This document shows, in pieces, positions 42,275 to 47,690 of a stretch of DNA of 47,690 nucleotides (its first letter is position 1; every line of letters begins with the position of its first letter). A program made the position numbers and the translations under genes. The stretch comes from Prorocentrum cordatum (Eukaryota; Sar; Dinophyceae; Prorocentrales; Prorocentraceae), in contig CAUYUJ010019627.1 of NCBI GenBank assembly GCA_963575745.1, forward strand, positions 17,501 to 65,190. Reading direction: 5' to 3'. The notes under the pieces are model-generated. The model had not been told where the DNA came from. It searched no databases and saw nothing but the letters and a program-made list of their open reading frames with translations.

Positions 42275-43247
42275 GTATGGGCATCGTCTGTCAGAGACCA
42301 TGCTAGCTTGTGCCACGGGGGCTTCTTGGCCGATGCAGCGGCGCAAAGATGAGATTGCTAGATTCGACGGCAACGTGTTGTGCCCACGATGCGGCAAGGA
42401 GCCAGAGACGGCCAAGCACCGCATCTGGCTTTGCGAGTGCAACCAAGGGAAGGCTGCATACGATGATTCACAGGATATGCTGCCTCAGGCTCGTGCGCAG
42501 ATGGACATGGATGAGGGTTTCTGGCTCAGGGGCATGCTTCCAGCGGCCTGGACGGCAGTGCCCCCGCCGCAGGCTGTCGAATGCTGGACCCCTGAGGGAT
42601 TCAATGCAGTCTCTGCAGGGTGTTGGGGTGAAGGCTCCATCCGCAGACCTCTCCTCATCAGTGGCGACGCTAGTGGAGGGCCCGACAGTAGCAGCAACTT
42701 GTTTCGCCGCGTCGGCGTAGCCGTGGCCCTTTTTGCCTCGCTTGGGCCCTGCGTTGAGCTAATCGGCACGGTGCGTGGCCCCCTGCGTGGCCCTCGCCAA
42801 GTCGTGGCGAGGGGAGAGCTTCGGGCCTTCGTGCTCGCGGTTTGGCTCACCAGAGGTTTCATGTTGTTCACTTCAGATTGCGAGCCAGTTGTCAAAGGCT
42901 GGTTTGCGGGCCACTATGATCGGCCCCAAGGCGACGATAAGGATTTGTGGGCGCAGCTAGGCCAGCTTCGCAAAGAGCGAGCAGGCGGAGGGGCGTCGAT
43001 CACTGTTGATTTTACCCACTCCCATCTCACAGCCCAAGATATTATGAGGGGTGTGGCGCCGAGATGGAAGGTCACTCGCAATGCTGTGGTAGACGAGGTT
43101 GCTGGCCTCGCGGCAAAGGAGGCGCGAGCCCCGCATGAAGTGCGATCAACTGTTTTTTTTGCACGAGCGCAGGGCTCGACTTGTGCGCATGCGGATTTTG
43201 CGGGCCACCTTGGACGCCTGCGACGCCGAAGCGGAAAACAGAGTTGA
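42190..43247 (+). pseudogene. Element 1 Cys/His knuckle and RNase H domain
   Basis: Continuation of RT in another frame after the T5 run. CPRCGKEPETAKHRIWLCEC gives a C-x2-C-H-C knuckle. RNase H acidic residues are seen in ISGDASGG (Asp codon 42666-42668), ARGELRAFVLAV, FTSDCEPVVKGW and NAVVDEVAGLAAKE, the expected D-E-D-D order. RNase H would remove the RNA strand. A T8 run at 43151-43158 marks the probable next shift, after which the frame beginning LHERRARLVRMRILRATLD looks more authentic than the one ending at 43247. Confidence 0.75.
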
Positions 43248-43697
43248 GCCTCGTGGAAAAAGAAAGGTCGCCCCTGCCCCGTCGCCCCCCTCTGTTGCTT
43301 CTCTCTCCCTCTTCTCCACCGACCACTGCCTTGATGAGGCAGGGCGCAGGTGTACTCGCTGTGGGGGTTCGGCCACAAAGGCGCGGACCACTCTCTGGCG
43401 TCAGTCACCTTGTTTCGAGCCCCTGATTTATAACTGAGCGATTTTCCCCCCTCCCCCCCCCCCCCCCCCCCCCCCCAAGCCCTGTTGCATATAGCGGGGG
43501 GCTTTGTTGACCCCTCTCATCGGATGCAGTGGCACAGCGGATTGAAATTGTGGTTTATTGGCAGATGTGGATGCTATCGGCATCAATGGCTGGACGGGCT
43601 TGGCCGTCCTTGTCAGCGTCCCACTGCTAACAGGCTTGAATACCTTTTCCAGGATTTCTCGCGGGCTCTGGCCAAAGGTTCTGAGCAAGACGGATAA
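43160..43697 (+). pseudogene. Element 1 C-terminal Cys-rich tail, split by a poly-C tract
   Basis: Two Cys modules in different frames: RCTRCGGSATKARTTLWRQS followed by PC (about 43346-43412), and after the C-rich stretch, GRCGCYRHQWLDGLGRPCQ (about 43563-43621). A stop at 43435-43437 and a nearly pure C run (43447-43477) lie between them. The second module ends at TAA 43695-43697. Such tails are common after RNase H in dinoflagellate LINE-like proteins; nucleic-acid binding is inferred. Confidence 0.55.
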
Positions 43698-43836
43698 GGC
43701 CACCCGACGCGGAGGAGCGTCTCGAGGGTAGGCCTTGTGTGGCATTGCCTGTAGCATGTCATTATTGTCATGGTTTGCTGTCCTGACTTTGTCATGTATC
43801 CAGTTCCAGTTCCAGTTCCAGTTTCCAGATCCCACT

Positions 43837-44305
43837 CCTCTCCCCCCCCCCCTCCTCCTCCTCCTCCACCCCCTCCTCCTCCTCCTCCTCCCTCCTCCCC
43901 TCCTCCTCCTCCTCCTCCGCTCCCTCCTGTCTCCTCCACCTCCTCCTCGCCCTTTCCCTCCTCCCTCCTCCCTCCTCCTACTCCCTCCTCCTCCTCTCCT
44001 CCTCATCCTCCTCCCCTCCTCCTCCTCCTCCTCCTCCTCCTCCTCCCCCTCCTCCTCCTCCCTCCCCGCCTCCCCTCCTCCTCCTCCTCCTCCTCCTCCT
44101 CCTTTTTCCTCCTCCTCCCCTCCTCCTCTCTTTCCTTCTCCCCTCCTCCTCTCTTCTCCCTCCTCCCCCTCCGCCCTCCTGTCTCCTCCTCCTCCTCCTC
44201 CCTTCCTCCCCCCCCCCCCGTCCTCCCCCCCCCCCCCCCTCCCCCCTCCTTCCCCCCCCCCCCCCCCACCCCCCCCCCCTCTCCCCCCCCCCTCCCCCCG
44301 CCACG

Positions 44306-44353
<48 letters not shown>

Positions 44354-44815
44354 CCCCACCCACCCACACACCCACCCCACCACCACCACCACCCACACCA
44401 ACCACCACCACCACACACGCAGACCCCACGCCCAACCTACTCACTACTCCCTCCTTCTCCACCTCCGCCTCCTCCCCCCCACCTCTTCTCCTCCTCCTGT
44501 TCCTCCTCCCTCCTCCTCCCTTCCTCCTCCTCCTCCGCCTCCTCGTCCTCTCCTTCTACTCCTCTCCGCCTCTTCCTCTTCCTCCTCCTGTCTCCTCCTC
44601 CTCCTCCCCCCTCCTTCATCCCTCCCCCCTCCCTCCCTCCCACCTACTCCCTACTCCCTCCTGCCTCCCCATCTTCTCCTCCTCCGCCTCCTCCTCTTAC
44701 TCCTTTTCTTCCTCCTCCTCCTCTTCCCTCCTCCTCCTCCATTTCCTCCTCACCTCCCCCCTCTCCTCCTCCTCCCCCCGCTCCCCCCCCCCCCCCCCCC
44801 TGCTGCTACCACCTC
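43837..44815. repeat. CTC- and C-rich tract between the two LINE-like elements
   Basis: Nearly 1 kb of CTCCTCCTC, CCCTCCTCCCTACTCCC-like blocks, long C runs (about 44300-44350) and a CCACCACCACACAC patch. Frames through it give Pro/Ser/Leu homopolymers and are not coding. Confidence 0.95.
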
Positions 44816-44817
44816 CT

Positions 44818-47082
44818 CCAGGGGTGCTTCTTCGGGACATTGCCGTTGCCGACCCGTGCAGCACCATGCGTGCGACGACTGAAGTTTGGGAGAAGGTGTG
44901 GTCGGATCCTGAGTTTGATCAGAGCCAGGTTCTACAGGACTTGCGCGATCTCCGCGCGCGAGCTGCTGAGGACCCCTTGGGGCCCATCACCTTGGAGAGG
45001 CTGGATGTGGTGCTCTCGCGGACGTCGTCCAAGAAGGCGAAGGGCATCGACAACATCACGGCCTTGGGCATTGCTCGCTGCCCCCCGTCGGCACGACAGC
45101 AGCTGGTTGACCTGCTCAACTTGATCGAGCAGCGGGCCCTCTGGCCATGGCAGCTCACCACTACAATCGGCGCTACGGTGCCGAAGCCTGCTGGGGGGGG
45201 GGGGGGGGGGCGGGTCATCGGCATGCTGGCGACGACGGCCAAGATCTGGTCCAAGGCGAGGTCCACCGTCTCGGGCGAGCGGGGGGCCCCCCAGGACCAA
45301 AGGTGGGACACCGCCATCAAGGGCAGCTCTGCCCTCAGGGCGGCCATCGTCCGCGCCTTGATGGACGGGGCGTCGCTGACGATGGGGTTTCACACCGCGA
45401 CCTTGCTGCTGGACATCCAGAAGTTCTACGACAGCATTGGCTTCTCTCGGCTGCTCCAAGTGGGGTTCCGCATGCGGTTCCCTGCAGTGGTGCTGGCCTT
45501 GGAGGCACAGCTCTCCTTGGCCCCGCGGCGCATCCGCCAGCAGCGGTGGCTGGGGCCACGCCTTGCGCCGCAGCGCTCGGTGGTGGCGGGCAGCTCCCAC
45601 GGCAACAAGTGTGCGAAGCTGTTCCTGGCGCCTATCCTGCGGGCCGCCCGCCTCGAGTGGGAATGCGCGCAGCTGTGGGCCTTCGTCGATGACACGGTGG
45701 CGGGGGCTGAGGGCAAGCTTGAGCACGTTCGCCCCACCATCCTTGGCGTGGCGGAGTCCCTCAAGGCTGGCCTCGACGAGCAGCACTTGCAGGTCTCTGG
45801 CAATGCCGTCGTCATCGCCAGCCACCCGCAGCTGGCCAAGGACCTCCACCGCGCGCTGATGCGCAGAGGCGCCCTTTGCGAGGCGGCCAACCACGCGGTG
45901 GACCTCGGCGTGGACACCACCGCGGGGCGCGTGCGCACGCAGCGCAGGGCGACCGCCAGGAGGAAGGCGGGGCAGTGCCAGTTCCGCCGTATCTTCAGGA
46001 TGTGGCGCCACGTCGTCCAGCTCTCCCGTGTGACCAAGGCGCCGTGGCCCACGGCTGCGCTGCCGAGGTCGACGTACGGCCACCAGGCCTTTGGCCTTGC
46101 TCCCTCGGCCATCCTCAGGCTTAGGCGGAGCGCAGCACTGTCGGCAGCGGGCAAGGGTCCTGGAAGGTGCCTCGCGAGCCTCCTGGCCACGCCCCACGGC
46201 GACAAGGAGCCTGGCCTGGAGCTCAGGCGCCAGCTCTTGGGCGAATGGCTCGGCCTCTGGAGGCGGGCCCCGCAGCTCCACAGGCGTGCCGAGTGTGCGT
46301 GGCCCAGCGTCTTGGCCAAGCTGGTGCGCGCAGGGTCCGGGCGGAGGTGGCGTGCTGTGTGTGGCCCCATGGCAGCGCTCATGGCGATGCTGCTGGACGC
46401 GGGCTGGTCACTTACTACGGCTCGGTCGTGGGCGACAGCCACCGGCGTCGAATGGCGCCGTCTTGGCCACGAGGATCTGGACATGGACACGTCGGCGGTG
46501 CGGGGCGAGTTCGTGGCGGACCTCAAGCGGGCGATGTGGAGCGTGGCCAGCAATCACCTGCACGATGGCGACTTGTGCGAGGGTGCCGTTGCCACCGCCA
46601 TCGCCCGCGAGCAGCAGCACTACCTCCCCAGAGGCCAGATGGACATGTGCGCGCAGAACATCGTGGTCATTTCAGGTGTCCAATGGCCGCGGGTCAGGCA
46701 GAGAGACGCGGGCTTCGAGCTGGAGTCTGTCACCTGCCCCCGCTGCGGCCACGAGGACGAGACTTTGCATCGCCGAATTTGGTCGTGCCCTGCGAACCGA
46801 GGGCGCAAGGAGTACGACTCCACCATCCACCTTGCGGCGCAGGCCAGCACCCGGCATGAGAGCCAGCCGTCGCTGTGGCTCCGCGGCCTCCCCGCGCCGC
46901 GCCTCGCGACGCCGCTGCACGACGAGGACTTCACGGAGTGGTCTTTCGAGGTTGGCGACTTCCGAGGGGCCCGAGGAGCTGATGGAGCGCCGCATCTTTT
47001 TGGAGACGGCAGCGGGGGGGGGCCACGCTGCGGACCCTCGCCGTCGCCGCTGCGGAGCTGCTTTTTGCTCCGTCTCTTTTGA
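44818..47082 (+). pseudogene. Element 2 reverse transcriptase and start of RNase H
   Basis: Real coding starts near 44818; the frame's opening through the CTC tract further upstream is incidental. The first likely Met is at 44866. RT blocks: SKKAKGIDNITALGIA, RVIGMLATTAKIW, TLLLDIQKFYDSIGF (motif A, Asp 45412-45414), RSVVAGSSHGNKCAK (motif B), LWAFVDDTVAGA (motif C, 45688-45693). Then CPRCGHEDETLHRRIWSCPA, a C-x2-C-H-C knuckle, and FGDGSGGG, the first RNase H aspartate. An 18-G run (45193-45210) puts six glycines into the fingers where element 1 has STGD. The frame is lost at a G9 run (47014-47022) and stops at 47082. Confidence 0.8.
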
Positions 47083-47690
47083 CGAGGAGGCGGGCGCCTG
47101 GCGCCTCGAGGGAGGCATGCTGGGCGGGCTGCCAGCGCGCCAGACCGTCCCACGGGCGGAGCTTTTGGCCTTCGCCCTTGCCGTCGAGTCGACAGAAGGC
47201 CCCTGTTTCTTTTACACTGACAATCGTGCCTTGTACCTAGGGTTGCTCTCGGGCAGGGAGGTTTCTCCTCGCGGGGTGCACGGGGGCCTCTGGGCTCGTG
47301 TGAAGCGGGGATTGGCCTCCAGAGGACCCCAGGGAACCGCCGAGATTTCTGCTGTGTGGATCCCGTCCCACATGGACGAGCAGGCCCACCTCTTGGTCTC
47401 GCCTAGTCTGATGCCCTGGCGGGTGTTGCGGCCCAAGAGGCCCTCTCTCGGGGGCTCGTCGGCACTACCCCGCACACTGATGTCTGGGACACTATTGCTG
47501 CGCAGGTTAGGACTCGTGCACGGAAGGCCCTGGTTGACACGCTCGAGGTTGACGCTTGGGAGGCTAAGAAGCCTCCGAAGATTCGGTCCGCTCCTCAGAA
47601 GCGTGTTCTACCGCTGCTGGCGGAAAACCGGGGGGGGGGTCATTGCCGGTTCGAACCCATCCCCCCCCCCCCCCACCGGAAAACCGGGGG
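47021..47690 (+). pseudogene. Element 2 RNase H, continued in two further frames
   Basis: After the G9 run the plus frame starting 47021 reads GHAADP, then LPARQTVPRAELLAFALAVE (RNase H glutamate), CFFYTDNRALYLGLL (aspartate) and SAVWIPSHMDEQAHLL. Near 47404-47407 the register shifts again to SDALAGVAAQEALSRGLV (last aspartate), which stays open to the window end. All four acidic positions of RNase H can thus be found, but across three frames. The final 60 bp contain two GGAAAACCGGGG copies and a C run. Confidence 0.65.

Larger units (their letters stand above)
37107..43826 (+). mobile_element. LINE-like retroelement 1, near full length, inactivated
   Basis: Order: short 5' region, Cys-rich and coiled-coil ORF1 (37261-38422), apurinic-endonuclease-like domain (38429-39200), RT (39.4-42.2 kb), RNase H with a Cys/His knuckle (42.2-43.15 kb) and a Cys-rich tail to 43697. 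The 3' end may be the CCAGTT tandem (43797-43824), since simple tandem tails are common in LINEs. Decay is shown by in-frame stops and several frameshifts. No LTRs or target duplications were found. Confidence 0.8.
44816..47690 (+). mobile_element. LINE-like retroelement 2, 5'-truncated, runs off the window
   Basis: Starts abruptly at the end of the CTC tract, inside the region just upstream of RT, so ORF1 and endonuclease are absent. That is the usual pattern of 5' truncation during target-primed reverse transcription. It is related to element 1 but clearly a different copy, since protein blocks align with many substitutions. It continues past 47690. Confidence 0.8.

Noticed and set aside
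43735-44815. Long N-terminal Pro/Ser/Leu-rich extension of the element 2 RT frame
   Set aside because: It is the translation of a CTC/C-rich microsatellite and merely lacks stops; real similarity to RT proteins begins near 44818.
47648-47658. GGTTCGAACCC, a match to a tRNA/SINE B box
   Set aside because: No A box or tRNA fold upstream; it lies inside the RNase H reading frame of element 2 and next to homopolymers.

Overview
The window looks like nuclear DNA of a peridinin-type dinoflagellate. Three observations support this. There is an intronless nuclear gene for a plastid [2Fe-2S] ferredoxin with a hydrophobic signal segment followed by an F-x-x-P transit motif. A 15-nt near-match to the 3' part of the dinoflagellate spliced leader lies just upstream of it. 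The rest is GC-rich, gene-poor DNA full of foldback elements, minisatellites and LINE-like retroelements. No ribosomal, tRNA or bacterial operon structure is seen. Organism assignment below dinoflagellate level is not attempted.

Layout. 1-5.9 kb is repeat-rich DNA with several small terminal-inverted-repeat (TIR) elements, two of them with perfect 6-bp target duplications. 5.96-6.55 kb holds the ferredoxin gene, the only convincing host protein gene. 6.7-12.7 kb is again repeats: foldbacks, dispersed 160-180 bp elements, a (TG)n tract and a (GGA)n tract. 12.77-13.98 kb is an 18-bp minisatellite. 14.3-20.2 kb carries further TIR elements, hairpins and a 113-bp tandem duplication. 20.2-23.1 kb is GC-rich DNA in which I recognise nothing. 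23.19-24.89 kb is a 1.7-kb TIR element filled with minisatellites; its internal modules recur, rearranged, at 27-30.4 kb. 30.49-32.2 kb holds an unrecognised ORF followed by a decayed reverse transcriptase (RT). 33.18-34.58 kb is a large foldback with ~500-bp arms. 36.5-37.1 kb is a CTC-rich tract.

The right end is retroelement. One LINE-like element (about 37.1-43.8 kb) runs from a Cys-rich, coiled-coil ORF1 through an apurinic-endonuclease-like domain, RT, RNase H and a C-terminal Cys-rich tail. It is broken by stops and frameshifts, several at homopolymers. A second, 5'-truncated relative (44.8 kb to the window end) follows a 1-kb CTC-rich tract and preserves RT and RNase H with two frameshifts.

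How the parts relate. The ferredoxin is an electron carrier of photosynthesis, and the leader relic suggests it re-entered the genome from a mature mRNA. The LINE-like elements are the obvious candidate source of reverse transcriptase for such events. Most of the remaining DNA can be read as non-autonomous TIR or foldback elements whose interiors have expanded into microsatellites. No transposase was recognised for them in the window.
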